A stretch of 64,000 nt of DNA from Sagittula marina (GCF_014196795.1 NZ_JACIEJ010000002.1:520260-584259), one strand, 5' to 3'; positions 31,020 through 40,373 are shown, counted from the stretch's first letter. Notes: generated by a model not told the origin, from the letters alone. Numbers and translations are program-made.

Positions 31020-31030
31020 GCCGCAGGGCC

Positions 31031-31501
31031 TCAGTTCTGATCGTCCAGCGACGGGCCGCCAACATCCGTCACCAGTCCGATCGAGGAAAAGCCACCGGCG
31101 TTCAACGCGCCCATGACCTGAGCCACCTGCTCGTAGGGCACAACACCATCGGCGCGCAGATACACACGGTCATCCGCCCGCTCCGCCGCGATGGCACGCA
31201 GCCGGTTGACCAGCTCGTCACGCGAGACTTCGGTCTCCATGATCCGTACGGTCCCATCCGATTGCAACGTGACAGAAAGCGGCTCTTCGGTGTCTTGCGG
31301 CAAGGCCTGCGCCGCCGTCTTGGGCAGTTCCACCGGAACACCGACCGTCAACATGGGCGCGGCCACCATGAAGATGATGAGCAGCACCAGCATCACGTCC
31401 ACGAACGGCGTGACGTTGATTTCGGACATGACCGCTGACGAGCGGCGCGATCTGCGCTGCCGCTTGCCGCCTCCGCCGCCTTTGATGACACCTGCACCCA
31501 T
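31031..31501 (-). CDS. tolR: TolR (ExbD/TolR family)
   Basis: Inner-membrane partner of TolQ in proton-driven energising of TolA. 156 aa: a basic N-terminus (KRQRRSRRS), the single transmembrane helix with the essential Asp ([23 protein letters not shown]), and a periplasmic domain with [18 protein letters not shown]. Three nt separate it from tolQ. Confidence 0.96.
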   Translation of the reverse strand: MGAGVIKGGGGGKRQRRSRRSSAVMSEINVTPFVDVMLVLLIIFMVAAPMLTVGVPVELPKTAAQALPQDTEEPLSVTLQSDGTVRIMETEVSRDELVNRLRAIAAERADDRVYLRADGVVPYEQVAQVMGALNAGGFSSIGLVTDVGGPSLDDQN

Positions 31502-31504
31502 GGC

Positions 31505-32200
31505 TCAGGAATCCAACTGGCGGGACAGGATGGTGGAGAATTCGTCAGCGAATGCTTCGTAGTTGCCGACGATGCGGTCCGCATCCGCGCTGAACTTGTT
31601 GTAAAAGATCACCGCCGGGATGGCTGCCATCAGGCCCAGGCCCGTGGCCAGCAACGCTTCCGCGATACCGGGGGCCACGACCACCAAGGAGGTGTTCTGC
31701 GATTCCGCGATCTGAATGAAGGCGTGCATGATGCCGAAGACCGTGCCGAACAAGCCGATGAAGGGCGATGTCGACCCCACGGTCGCCAGCACGGGCAGAC
31801 CTTTTTGCAGGGCGTCGGCCTCTTTGGTGATGGCAACATCCATGGAGCGGTCGATGCGTGATTGCGCGTTGGCGATCAGCCCGCCATCTTCGCGGTGCGA
31901 GCGTCGCCATTCGATCATACCGGCCGCAAAGACACGCTCCGACCGGCCCTTCGGCTCTGGCCCGAGTTGGTCGAACAGTTCATCCAATGGCTCACCTGAC
32001 CAGAACAAACGGTCAAAAGCCTGCGCCTCGCGGCGCGCCTTGCGATATGTCACGAATTTTTCGATTATGATCGCCCACGACCAAATCGAGGCCGCGATCA
32101 GCATCAGCATGACGATCTTGACCGTCAGTGTCGCGCGCGCGAACAACCCCCAAAACGAGAAATCGATCCCCTGCGCAAGGGTGGCAACGTCTGCTTCCAT
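31505..32200 (-). CDS. tolQ: TolQ (MotA/TolQ/ExbB proton channel family)
   Basis: The proton-channel subunit of the Tol complex. 231 aa with three transmembrane helices (~15-40, ~125-150, ~160-185) and the family core GSTSPFIGLFGTVFGIMHAF ... APGIAEALLATGLGLMAAIPAVIFYN. First gene of tolQRA. The ybgC gene lies upstream on the same strand but 443 nt away, so tolQ probably has its own promoter. Confidence 0.96.
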   Translation of the reverse strand: MEADVATLAQGIDFSFWGLFARATLTVKIVMLMLIAASIWSWAIIIEKFVTYRKARREAQAFDRLFWSGEPLDELFDQLGPEPKGRSERVFAAGMIEWRRSHREDGGLIANAQSRIDRSMDVAITKEADALQKGLPVLATVGSTSPFIGLFGTVFGIMHAFIQIAESQNTSLVVVAPGIAEALLATGLGLMAAIPAVIFYNKFSADADRIVGNYEAFADEFSTILSRQLDS

Positions 32201-32643
32201 GAACCTGCTCTTTCCAGTGCTCGGCCTTCTATCGAGGCCGTATTAATGCTTCTGTTAGCTGATGTGCAGCGCAAAGGCCAATGTTTCAGCGCCCAAGTGT
32301 CGTTTCGCGCCAAGATGCGCGGATCATTGCCGCCTTGGGGTCTGGTGGGGCAAATCAGAGCCCCATAAGCGGGCACCCTGCACTTCGAGCGCGGCGCCTA
32401 CATCAAGGAAACTGTTCGCCAAATTTTCTTGGTGCGGCCTCCCAGGGAAAGCCTCAACAGTCTTCCTCGCCGTCTATTGCGATACTCTTGTGCGGTTCAC
32501 GACGCCAAATGGCGGCTTGTCGCTTCGAGCCCTGCTGCGGCCTTCGTTGCAAATGGCCGAACCGCCGCAGTTGGCACGCGGCGGCCGACCTTGCAACGGA
32601 TCATCCCCGTGTCGCGACCCGAGACCCAAGATCGGCTGCCCGT
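32201..32643. other. Long gap between ybgC and tolQ
   Basis: 443 nt between two genes normally adjacent in an operon. I see no supported coding sequence, RNA or repeat; short frames present lack ribosome-binding sites and family resemblance. It likely carries the tolQRA promoter. Confidence 0.4.
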
Positions 32644-33027
32644 TCAGTGGACCTGACGCCGCAGCCGCGCCGGAAGCCGGACGGGATGCCCGTCCAACGT
32701 TGCACATACGGCTGTAACCTCGGCACGAAAGAGCACTTCCTCGCCGCGCAGCACTTCTTGAGACATGATCAGCCGCACACCTGTCATGGATTTGGTGACG
32801 GTACGAACCTCCAGCACATCGTCGTATTTCGCCGGGGCCAGATAATCTGCCTCGATTCGCCGCACGACAAAAACGATGCCCTCTTCGCGCATGGCGTTCT
32901 GGTCGAGCCCCTGATCTTTGACCCAGTCAGAGCGCGCCCGCTCGATGAACTTCAGATAATTGGCGTGGTAAACGATGCCCGCCATGTCGGTGTCCTCGTA
33001 GTAGACCCGAACATTGAAGATATGCAT
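32644..33027 (-). CDS. ybgC: Acyl-CoA thioesterase YbgC
   Basis: A hotdog-fold thioesterase linked to Tol-Pal operons across Proteobacteria. RVYYEDTDMAGIVYHANYLKFIERAR contains the catalytic Asp of the 4-hydroxybenzoyl-CoA thioesterase type. The ATG at 33027 (behind AAGGGTCAGGTC) gives 127 aa, the family size. Proposed substrates are short-chain acyl-CoAs or acyl-ACPs in phospholipid metabolism; the exact substrate is unknown. Confidence 0.93.
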   Translation of the reverse strand: MHIFNVRVYYEDTDMAGIVYHANYLKFIERARSDWVKDQGLDQNAMREEGIVFVVRRIEADYLAPAKYDDVLEVRTVTKSMTGVRLIMSQEVLRGEEVLFRAEVTAVCATLDGHPVRLPARLRRQVH

Positions 33028-33341
33028 GACCTGACCCTTTTTTAGTGATGCACCCTCTGTCTGGCGATCAGCGCGGTCGGGGTCCAGCCCCATCCCTGGC
33101 GACGGTTGTCTGAAGCGCGGCTATGGCATGTCGGTACCGTTTCGTTTCCAATGGAAAACAGTCGATCGGATCACGGGGCGAGCGTAACAGGACAATGTGA
33201 CGGCGCTTTCAGCCCTTCAGATCAGGCGCAGGCAACGCGGATAGTTTGGATCGACATTTTCGTGCGACATCACAGGCCTGTTCTTGTGTCGGGAGGCCTG
33301 TTTGGGCAAACCTCAACCGATCATCAATCGAGAAACGCCAC
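33028..33341. other. Divergent region upstream of ybgC
   Basis: About 310 nt between ybgC (minus) and a small plus-strand frame. Nothing recognisable apart from the promoter space for both directions. Confidence 0.35.
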
Positions 33342-33521
33342 ATGACCTTTGACCTCTCCGCCCTCAAGCAAACCTTGGCAAGCGAGCCGCCGCAAGGGGT
33401 GGAAGCGGCCATTGGGAACGCCAACACGGCGCATGAATGCGCGCCTCGCCTGATCCGGATCGCTCTCGATACAAACGACATTTACAATCCTTATATTGAA
33501 CTGCATCAGGTGCCGACGTGA
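33342..33521 (+). CDS. Possible small protein coupled to the flavoprotein gene
   Basis: A 59-aa frame beginning MTFDLSALKQTLASEPPQG. Its TGA overlaps the GTG start of the following flavoprotein gene (GTGA), the arrangement expected for translational coupling. The ribosome-binding site is weak. No family recognised, no membrane segment. It could equally be a leader or a chance frame; I include it because of the overlap and the plausible codon use. Confidence 0.4.
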   Translation: MTFDLSALKQTLASEPPQGVEAAIGNANTAHECAPRLIRIALDTNDIYNPYIELHQVPT

Positions 33522-34720
33522 GCGCTCTTGTCATAGGAGCCGGACCTGCGGGGTTGATGGCGGCCGACGCGCTGCTGCGAGCTGGCGTGCCAACAACACT
33601 GGTGGATGCAAAGCCATCCTTTGCGCGCAAATTCCTGATGGCAGGCAAATCCGGGCTGAACCTGACGAAGATGGAGCCGCTCGCAAAATTCGTGCAAGCC
33701 TACCCGACCGGCGCGTCGCAACTGCGCCCCATGCTGGAAGCCTTTGGGCCGGAAGATGTGCGCGCCTGGGCCGAAGGGCTGGACCAAACCTGTTTCACCG
33801 GTTCTACGGGCCGCCTTTTTCCGACGGCTATGAAGGCCTCGCCGCTCTTGCGCGCCTGGCTGTCGCGGCTCGACGGCATGGGCCTGGAACGTCACACCCG
33901 TTGGCGCTGGCTGGGCTGGGATGCAGGCGCATTCCGTTTTGACACGCCGGATGGCACGCGCCACATGACTCCAGATGTGACCGTTTTCGCAATGGGCGGC
34001 GCAAGCTGGGCGCGGCTTGGGTCAGATGGCAAGTGGGCAGATCAGTTCGCTGCACGCGGTCTGCGAACCACGCCGTTTCAGCCCTCGAATGCCGGGCTTT
34101 TAGTGGATTGGTCCGAGCATATGCGCACCCATTTTGGGGCGCCGCTGAAGAATGTGACCTTCCACGCGGGGAACCTCACGAACCGAGGCGAAGCCGTGAT
34201 TTCGGTTCGGGGGCTGGAAGGCGGCGGGATCTACCCGCTTGGCCCTGCGTTGCGCGAAGGGGCCGCCTTGACCGTGGACCTTCTTCCGGATGTCACCCGG
34301 AATGCGCTGCGTGACCGGCTTGCAAAGCCGCGCGGCAAACAGAGCCAGTCGAACGCCTTGCGCAAGTCACTGAAACTACCGCCCGCGGCGCAGGCCCTGC
34401 TGATGGAAATGGGGCGACCGCTTCCCTCCGATGTCGATGCTCTGGCCGGCTTGGTAAAGGCTCTGCCCGTCCGTCATGCGGGACTGCGCCCAATGGATGA
34501 AGCCATTTCAACCGCAGGTGGCGTGCCGTTCGAGGCGTTGGATGACGGGCTGATGATGCGCGAAAGTCCCGGCCTGTTCTGCGCAGGTGAGATGCTGGAT
34601 TGGGACGCACCAACGGGCGGCTATCTGCTGACTGCGTGCCTGGCAACCGGCCTCTGGGCCGGACAGAACGCGGCGCGGTATCACGCCTCACTGCCCCCGG
34701 TAACCCAAAAGAAAAGGTGA
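33518..34720 (+). CDS. TIGR03862-type NAD(P)/FAD-dependent oxidoreductase (HI0933-like)
   Basis: A 400-aa flavoprotein of the HI0933/BaiN-like group. N-terminal FAD-binding motif ALVIGAGPAGLMAADALLRAG, then the group's signature FLMAGKSGLNLTKMEP, a middle insertion domain, and a C-terminal FAD motif GLFCAGEMLDWDAPTGGYLLTACLATG. The start is GTG at 33518, overlapping the small upstream frame. The substrate is unknown; members reduce conjugated or aromatic ketone-like substrates or act in unknown redox reactions. Confidence 0.88.
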   Translation: MSALVIGAGPAGLMAADALLRAGVPTTLVDAKPSFARKFLMAGKSGLNLTKMEPLAKFVQAYPTGASQLRPMLEAFGPEDVRAWAEGLDQTCFTGSTGRLFPTAMKASPLLRAWLSRLDGMGLERHTRWRWLGWDAGAFRFDTPDGTRHMTPDVTVFAMGGASWARLGSDGKWADQFAARGLRTTPFQPSNAGLLVDWSEHMRTHFGAPLKNVTFHAGNLTNRGEAVISVRGLEGGGIYPLGPALREGAALTVDLLPDVTRNALRDRLAKPRGKQSQSNALRKSLKLPPAAQALLMEMGRPLPSDVDALAGLVKALPVRHAGLRPMDEAISTAGGVPFEALDDGLMMRESPGLFCAGEMLDWDAPTGGYLLTACLATGLWAGQNAARYHASLPPVTQKKR

Positions 34721-34757
34721 GCGGTACGCCAAGCCGCGCCGCCCACCCTGATATATT

Positions 34758-35621
34758 TTAAACGGCGACCTTGCGGCTTTCCTCAAGGTAGATTTCGCGC
34801 AGACGGGCGGCACGTGGGCCAGGTACGCCTCCGCCCAAGCTGACGCCGTCGATTTCTACGACCGGCATTACAAAGGTCGATGCCGATGTGATGAAGGCTT
34901 CGTCCGCCTGCTGCGCCTCTTCAATGGTGAAGTTGCGCTCTTCGACCTCCATCTGTGACTCTTTGGCAAAGCGCAGAACGGCGGCGCGGGTGATGCCGTG
35001 CAGGATGTCGTTGGACAGCGCGCGGGTCACAATCTTGTTGCCCTTGATGAAATAGGCGTTGTTCGATGTGCCCTCGGTAACAAAGCCATCCTCGACCATC
35101 CACGCGTCGTCGGCACCGGCTTTCTTTGCCATCATCTTGCCCATTGAAGGGTAGAGAAGCTGCACGGTTTTGATGTCGCGGCGGCCCCAGCGGACGTCTT
35201 CTATGGAGATGACCTTGATCCCCTTCTTTGCGACCGGGTTGTCCGCCAGGCCGGGCTTGTTCTGAGTGAACAGCACCAGCGTCGGCTTCACCAGCTCCGG
35301 GTCCGGAAAGACAAAATCACGATCATCAGGCGCGCCGCGCGTGACTTGCAAATAGACCATGCCTTCATCGATCTCGTTGATCTTCACCAGTTCGCGGTGA
35401 ATCTCCAACAGCTCATCCATCGTACACGGGGACGGCATGTCCAGCTCATCGAGCGACCGCTGCAAACGTTTGGCGTGGCCTTCAAAATCAATCAGCTTAC
35501 CACCCAATACGCTGGTCACCTCGTATACGCCGTCCGCCATCAGGAACGCGCGGTCAAAGATCGACACCTTGGCTTCGGTTTCGGGCAGGTAGTCTCCGTT
35601 AACATAGACGGTGCGGGTCAT
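34758..35621 (-). CDS. dat: D-amino acid aminotransferase
   Basis: A fold-type IV PLP enzyme transferring amino groups between D-amino acids and 2-oxo acids. The PLP lysine is Lys151 in RRDIKTVQLLYPSMGKM, and the C-terminal motif EGTSNNAYFI binds PLP phosphate; the N-terminal FDRAFLMADGVYE is typical. The ATG at 35621 has GGAGGAAAGATC upstream and gives 287 aa. About 1.3 kb away on the same strand lie dgcA and dgcN, so D-glutamate or D-alanine metabolism is a reasonable context. A branched-chain aminotransferase is the alternative within the family but fits less well. Confidence 0.9.
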   Translation of the reverse strand: MTRTVYVNGDYLPETEAKVSIFDRAFLMADGVYEVTSVLGGKLIDFEGHAKRLQRSLDELDMPSPCTMDELLEIHRELVKINEIDEGMVYLQVTRGAPDDRDFVFPDPELVKPTLVLFTQNKPGLADNPVAKKGIKVISIEDVRWGRRDIKTVQLLYPSMGKMMAKKAGADDAWMVEDGFVTEGTSNNAYFIKGNKIVTRALSNDILHGITRAAVLRFAKESQMEVEERNFTIEEAQQADEAFITSASTFVMPVVEIDGVSLGGGVPGPRAARLREIYLEESRKVAV

Positions 35622-35869
35622 GATCTTTCCTCCGGCATCAAGGTGAGAGCGTTGCCACAGGCAACGGGCTGTCTTGTCTGACGGGATGCGACCATCCGGG
35701 CGCATGGTCAAGACCTCCGTCAAGCGCAGGTCCAGAATTTTGCGCCCTTGCCAAACCTTCGGGCGCTCAGCTGCTGGGCACAGGACCGCCAGAGCGTGCC
35801 GTGTCCGCTTGAACGCCTGTCCGCTGGATTCTACTAAGGCGCGAATTTGCCCCCATCGAAAGCGGTCCC

Positions 35870-36865
35870 ATGTCCGATGTTTTGTCCACACACATCCGCG
35901 ACGCCCTGAATGCAGGGCAATCGGCAGGCACCATTCGTCAGAACTTGCAGGCGGCGGGTTGGACCGCGTCAGAGATAGAAACAGCACTGGCTGCATGGAT
36001 GGCGTCAGAGAACGGCGCGGTCCCGCGCCCCGTCCGCCCCCGGACCGCGCGGGACGCTTTCTTTTACGCCCTGATGTTTGTGGTGTTTGGCATGGTGGCA
36101 GGCAACGTGCTGAGCCTGCTTTACGGCCAGATCAACCTATGGCTGCCGGAAATCGGAGAAGGTGTGACCTCTGGCGGCCTGTCCGGCCTGCGCTGGTCCA
36201 TGGCCGCCCTGATCGTTTTCACCCCGGCCTTCTTTTTTCTGGATCAGTCGGACCGTCGTGACATCCACCAAAATGACGCGCGACGACACAGCGACGTGCG
36301 GCGCTGGCTGTCCGCCCTGGCACTTTTGATTGCTGTGTGCATCCTGTTGGGGGACGCCCTGTTTTTGATCTTCACTTGGCTCAACGGTCAGATGACCCTG
36401 CGGTTCCTGGTGAAATCGCTTGTGGTCGCTGGCCTGTCCCTCGTGGTGCTGGCGTATTTCGATGAAGGGCGCGACCTTCCGGTCAAGGCTCTTCGCCTCC
36501 CTGCCGCGCCGATCCTTATTGCCCTTGCGCTTTTGTCGTTGGGGCTAAGCCTCTGGACTGTCGGCGGCCCGAAACAGGGGCAAATGGAGGCGCGGGACAC
36601 ACTGCGCCTGCGCGACCTCAATCGGCTTGAGACGGATCTGCTCCGCTGCGATGCATTGCGCGCCCCGCTACCAGCGACATTCTATCCGCTGGACTGCGCA
36701 AGCGCCCCGGATGATCTCACCGCCTTCGCCGCTCAGATCACTTATGATCGTCAGACGGACACCACCTACAAGATCTGCATCGCCGTCGAAGCACCGGATC
36801 GGATGCGGCCCGGAGTCGGACTGGACGGCGACCGCGTTTGCCGCACGCGAAATGTGTCCGACTGA
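35870..36865 (+). CDS. DUF5671 membrane protein
   Basis: 331 aa. The N-terminal ~45 residues form a small helical domain (HIRDALNAGQSAGTIRQNLQAAGWTASEIETALAAW) seen before DUF5671 regions. Then come about five transmembrane helices (residues ~62-85, ~112-128, ~148-170, ~180-198, ~213-232) and a C-terminal periplasmic-type segment of ~90 residues with three cysteines. Function unknown. Divergent from dat. Confidence 0.75.
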   Translation: MSDVLSTHIRDALNAGQSAGTIRQNLQAAGWTASEIETALAAWMASENGAVPRPVRPRTARDAFFYALMFVVFGMVAGNVLSLLYGQINLWLPEIGEGVTSGGLSGLRWSMAALIVFTPAFFFLDQSDRRDIHQNDARRHSDVRRWLSALALLIAVCILLGDALFLIFTWLNGQMTLRFLVKSLVVAGLSLVVLAYFDEGRDLPVKALRLPAAPILIALALLSLGLSLWTVGGPKQGQMEARDTLRLRDLNRLETDLLRCDALRAPLPATFYPLDCASAPDDLTAFAAQITYDRQTDTTYKICIAVEAPDRMRPGVGLDGDRVCRTRNVSD

Positions 36866-36929
36866 ACAGATGCGCGCGACAGACCGCCGGACTAAAGGGG
36901 TCGATCTGACACCACCGATGGCGGTAGCG

Positions 36930-37892
36930 TCAGCCCCATAAGCCCGGTTGCGGCGGATGCACGCCGTGTTCGTCATAGACCAGCGGAACGTCGCGGTCGT
37001 CGGCCAGCAAAAGCGGCCCGTCGAGGTCCACCACCTCCGCACCCTGCGCAACCAGCGTCGCGGGCGCCATCGCCAGGGACGACCCCACCATACAGCCAAC
37101 CATGACATCGTATCCCGCGGCGCGTGCCGCCTCCCGTAAGGCCAAGGCTTCGGTCAGGCCTCCGGTCTTGTCCAGCTTGATGTTAACCACATCGTACTTG
37201 CCCTTGAGCGCAGACAAGGACGCGCGATCGTGGCAGGATTCATCTGCACAAAGCGGCACTGGCCGATCCATCCCGATCAACGCCTCATCCGCACCGGCGG
37301 GCAAGGGCTGTTCCACCAAAGCCACGCCAAGGCGCAGCAGATGTGGGCAGAGGTCAGCATAGACCTGCGCGGTCCACCCCTCGTTCGCATCAACAATGAT
37401 CCGCGCGTCAGGCGCGCCGCGACGCACTGCTTCGAGCCGCGGCATGTCGTCAGGCGTGCCCAGCTTGATCTTCAGCAATGGGCGATGCGCGTGTTTGCGA
37501 GCCGATGTTTCCATTTTCTCCGGCGTGTCGAGCGAAAGCGTGTAAGCGGTCACTTCCGGCCCCGGAACCTCCAGCCCGGCCAGATCCCATGCCGGGCGAG
37601 CCGCTGTCTTGGCCTCCAGATCCCATAGCGCACAGTCCACCGCATTGCGCGCTGCACCGGCGGGCAATGCGTCTTGCAGCTCGGCCCGAGTGATCCCTTC
37701 GGGCAGGCCGTCGATTTCAGCCGTGACACTGTCCAGCGTCTCGTCATAGCGGGCGTAGGGCACACATTCACCGCGCCCTGTCACACCGTCGCGCGTGATG
37801 GCGACAGTCAGGACATGCGCCTCTGTCCGGGAACCGCGTGAAATGGTAAAGGCTTCTGCCAGCCGGAACACGTCGCGTGTCACCGTGATCAT
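36930..37892 (-). CDS. dgcA: N-acetyl-D-glutamate racemase / dipeptide epimerase (enolase superfamily)
   Basis: Enolase-superfamily racemase. The KxK motif is at 141-143 (LLKIKLG), metal ligands at Asp168 (VDANEGW), Glu194 (VEQPLP) and Asp216 (ADES), and the second-side Lys241 in NIKLDKTGG. These are the residues of L-Ala-D/L-Glu epimerases. The gene directly upstream on the same strand is a DgcN homologue, and the DgcN-DgcA pair is known in marine bacteria to convert D-Glu to N-acetyl-D-Glu and then racemise it to N-acetyl-L-Glu, so that role is preferred. Start behind GGAGGTCCGCAC. Confidence 0.88.
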   Translation of the reverse strand: MITVTRDVFRLAEAFTISRGSRTEAHVLTVAITRDGVTGRGECVPYARYDETLDSVTAEIDGLPEGITRAELQDALPAGAARNAVDCALWDLEAKTAARPAWDLAGLEVPGPEVTAYTLSLDTPEKMETSARKHAHRPLLKIKLGTPDDMPRLEAVRRGAPDARIIVDANEGWTAQVYADLCPHLLRLGVALVEQPLPAGADEALIGMDRPVPLCADESCHDRASLSALKGKYDVVNIKLDKTGGLTEALALREAARAAGYDVMVGCMVGSSLAMAPATLVAQGAEVVDLDGPLLLADDRDVPLVYDEHGVHPPQPGLWG

Positions 37893-38028
37893 GTGCGGAC
37901 CTCCTGTGTTGTCTCGGGTCTAAATCCAATCTCATGCGCGTCATACAGGAAACCGCTGTGGCAAGCACACACAGATGGGACGGTGGGCGGGGCGCCTTCG
38001 CGTCAGCGAACAGCGCCGCACCCGTCCA

Positions 38029-39030
38029 TCAAAAGGCTTCCAGCGCCTCGGCCAGCCGGTCCGCGCCGTGGCGGAACGGATCAACGCAGGGCAAGCCAAA
38101 GCGTGCTTCGATCTCGGCGCAATAGCTCTTGGCTTCCTCATCCCCCATATGCTGCGTATTGATCGATACGCCCGCAATGCGGCACTCGGAGTTTGCCACC
38201 CTTGCAAGCGCCAGTCCAAGATCGCGCACCTCTTCGAGCGAGGGCAGTTTGTAGCCCGGAAGGCCCCGCATGTGGGTGCGCGTCGGCTCGTGACACAGGA
38301 TCAGCGCATCAGGCTGACCACCGTGGATCAGCGCCAGCGTCACACCGGAATAGGAGACGTGGAACAGGCTGCCCTGCCCTTCGATCACGTCCCAATGGTC
38401 ATCATCATTCGGCGGCGTCAGAAATTCGATCGACCCTGCCATAAAGTCGGCAACCACCGCGTCCAGTGGCACGCCGTCGCCGGTGATCAGAATGCCGGTC
38501 TGGCCCGTGGGACGGAAGGTGCTCTTCATCCCGCGCGCCTGCATTGCCTTGTCCAGCGCCAGCGCGGTGTACATTTTTCCAACCGAACAATCGGTGCCGA
38601 TCGCCAGAACGCGCTTGCCCGACCGCTTTGTCCCGTCCGCGATGGGGTAGTCCACTGCCGGCACACGCACGTCATGCAAGGTACGTCCGCAGGCTTCGGC
38701 CACGGCAACCAGATCAGGCTCGTCGCCCAACAGGTTGTGCAGACCGGAGGCAAGGTCAAACCCTTCCTCCAACGCTTGGATCAACACTTTTTTCCAAGCT
38801 TTCGAAATCACCCCGCCGCGATTGGCCACGCCGATCACAAGCGTCTTGGCGCCAGCGGCCTTTGCCTCCGCCAGCGTCATGTCGGGCAGTTTCATGTCGG
38901 CCTTGCAGCCGTCCATCCGGAACTGACCCACGGAATTTTCCGGCCGCCAGTCGCGTATTCCCTGCGCGACCTTCGCGGCAAGAGGATCGGGCGCGTCGCC
39001 CAAGAAGAGGAGATAGGGGGTCTGAATCAT
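38029..39030 (-). CDS. dgcN: D-glutamate N-acetyltransferase DgcN (DUF1611)
   Basis: 333 aa with the DUF1611 layout: an N-terminal Rossmann-like half (PYLLFLGDAPDPLAAKVAQGI ... TLVIGVANRGG) and a C-terminal P-loop domain (AIGTDCSVGKMYTALALDKAM; VIEGQGSLFH). The ATG at 39030 has GGAGGCCGCC upstream. Paired with dgcA 136 nt downstream, it would acetylate D-glutamate with acetyl-CoA. Divergent from mclA. Confidence 0.88.
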   Translation of the reverse strand: MIQTPYLLFLGDAPDPLAAKVAQGIRDWRPENSVGQFRMDGCKADMKLPDMTLAEAKAAGAKTLVIGVANRGGVISKAWKKVLIQALEEGFDLASGLHNLLGDEPDLVAVAEACGRTLHDVRVPAVDYPIADGTKRSGKRVLAIGTDCSVGKMYTALALDKAMQARGMKSTFRPTGQTGILITGDGVPLDAVVADFMAGSIEFLTPPNDDDHWDVIEGQGSLFHVSYSGVTLALIHGGQPDALILCHEPTRTHMRGLPGYKLPSLEEVRDLGLALARVANSECRIAGVSINTQHMGDEEAKSYCAEIEARFGLPCVDPFRHGADRLAEALEAF

Positions 39031-39223
39031 GGCGGCCTCCAAAGCGTGTTTTGGCGACATACTGACCTGTTCGTGCCGGGATTTGATCCGCATTCCGCGT
39101 AATTTCACTCTGCTTGAGCAAGATTCTGCAACAATGCCGGGATTTTGGCGAAGATTTATGCACATCCCCTGCGGTTTTCGCGGGTCAGGCAGGTTGCTGC
39201 ATACATCGGCACACGTATTTCGC

Positions 39224-39241
39224 TTGCGCAGCATTCCGCAA
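39224..39241. promoter_or_regulatory. TTGCG-N8-CGCAA inverted repeat between dgcN and mclA
   Basis: Short inverted repeat in the divergent promoter region, 55 nt before the mclA start, in the company of other TTCCGCAA-like words. It could be a site for a RamB/ScfR-type regulator of acyl-CoA assimilation. The arms are only 5 bp, so chance is possible. Confidence 0.25.
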
Positions 39242-39296
39242 TTTAATAACTCAGAAGGCAGACCATACGCAACTTCATTGCCGATAGGATTCATCC

Positions 39297-40256
39297 ATGT
39301 CGTTCCGCCTCCAGCCGCCCTCCCCCGCTGTACCAAACCGTTGCCAGCTGTTTGGCCCCGCGTCCCGCACGTCCCTTTTCGAGAAAATGGCCGGATCGGC
39401 TGCAGATGTGATCAACATCGACCTCGAAGATTCGGTGGCACCCTCAGACAAGGACAGCGCCCGGGTCAACGCCATCCAGGCGATCAACGATGTGGACTGG
39501 GGCAAGAAATGCCTGTCCGTGCGGATCAACGGGTTGGACACCCCTTGGTGGTATCGCGACGTGATCGACATTCTGGAGCAGGCCGGTGATCGCATCGACC
39601 GCATCATGATCCCAAAGGTTGGCTGCGCGGCAGATATCTATGCCGTCGACGCTGTGGTCACGGCGGTCGAGCGCGCCAAGGGGCGCACAAAGCCGATCCG
39701 CTTTGAAGTCATCATAGAATCCGCCGCCGGTATCGCTCATGTGGAAGAGATCGCCGCCGCCTCTCCGCGTATGGAAGCGATGAGCCTCGGCGCGGCCGAC
39801 TTTGCCGCATCCATGGGGATGGCCACCACAGGTATCGGGGGTACGCAGGAAAACTACTACATGCTGCGCGATGGCGCCAAGCACTGGTCCGATCCCTGGC
39901 ACTGGGCGCAAGCCGCAATCGTGGCTGCCTGCCGCACACATGGCGTGTTGCCTGTGGACGGGCCGTTTGGCGATTTCTCAGACGATGAGGGCTTCCGCGC
40001 GCAGGCGCTGCGCTCTGCCACGCTCGGCATGGTCGGCAAATGGGCCATCCACCCCAAGCAGATCGCACTGGCCAACGAGGTCTTCACACCCACGGATGAG
40101 GCCGTCGCAGACGCGCGCGCAATCCTCGACGCGATGGAAGCCGCCAAGGCACGCGGCGAAGGCGCAACCACTTACAAGGGAAAGCTGATCGACATCGCGT
40201 CGATGAAGCAGGCCGAGGTGATCGTGAAACAGGCCGATCTGATCGCGGGCAATTGA
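39297..40256 (+). CDS. mclA: L-malyl-CoA / beta-methylmalyl-CoA lyase
   Basis: A CitE-like lyase of the ethylmalonyl-CoA pathway, cleaving beta-methylmalyl-CoA to glyoxylate and propionyl-CoA and acting on malyl-CoA. 319 aa, the size of Rhodobacter Mcl1. Mg-site motifs NIDLEDSVAPSDK and FEVIIESAAGIAHVEEI, and the C-terminal GKWAIHPKQI, are present. It connects with prpE in the same window: both handle propionyl-CoA. A terminator follows. Confidence 0.94.
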   Translation: MSFRLQPPSPAVPNRCQLFGPASRTSLFEKMAGSAADVINIDLEDSVAPSDKDSARVNAIQAINDVDWGKKCLSVRINGLDTPWWYRDVIDILEQAGDRIDRIMIPKVGCAADIYAVDAVVTAVERAKGRTKPIRFEVIIESAAGIAHVEEIAAASPRMEAMSLGAADFAASMGMATTGIGGTQENYYMLRDGAKHWSDPWHWAQAAIVAACRTHGVLPVDGPFGDFSDDEGFRAQALRSATLGMVGKWAIHPKQIALANEVFTPTDEAVADARAILDAMEAAKARGEGATTYKGKLIDIASMKQAEVIVKQADLIAGN

Positions 40257-40299
40257 GCCAAGCGCAGATCTGCGTGACCAAAGGATGAATTCTGCGAAG

Positions 40300-40319
40300 G
40301 GGGCGTCAATCGGCGCCCC
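40300..40319 (+). terminator. Terminator of mclA
   Basis: GGGGCG/CGCCCC stem with an 8-nt loop, followed by GTTTACCTTTT, 43 nt past the stop codon. Confidence 0.6.
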
Positions 40320-40343
40320 GTTTACCTTTTGGAAAGGTGAGTC

Positions 40344-40373
40344 CCGACCGGTTCGGGTGGAAAAACCGGTCGG
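40344..40373. repeat. Perfect 10-bp inverted repeat between mclA and the Lrp gene
   Basis: CCGACCGGTT and AACCGGTCGG are perfectly complementary around a 10-nt loop and are followed by TTATTAA. It may be a second terminator for plus-strand transcription or stop transcripts of the convergent Lrp gene; the minus-strand side lacks a T-run. Confidence 0.55.
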
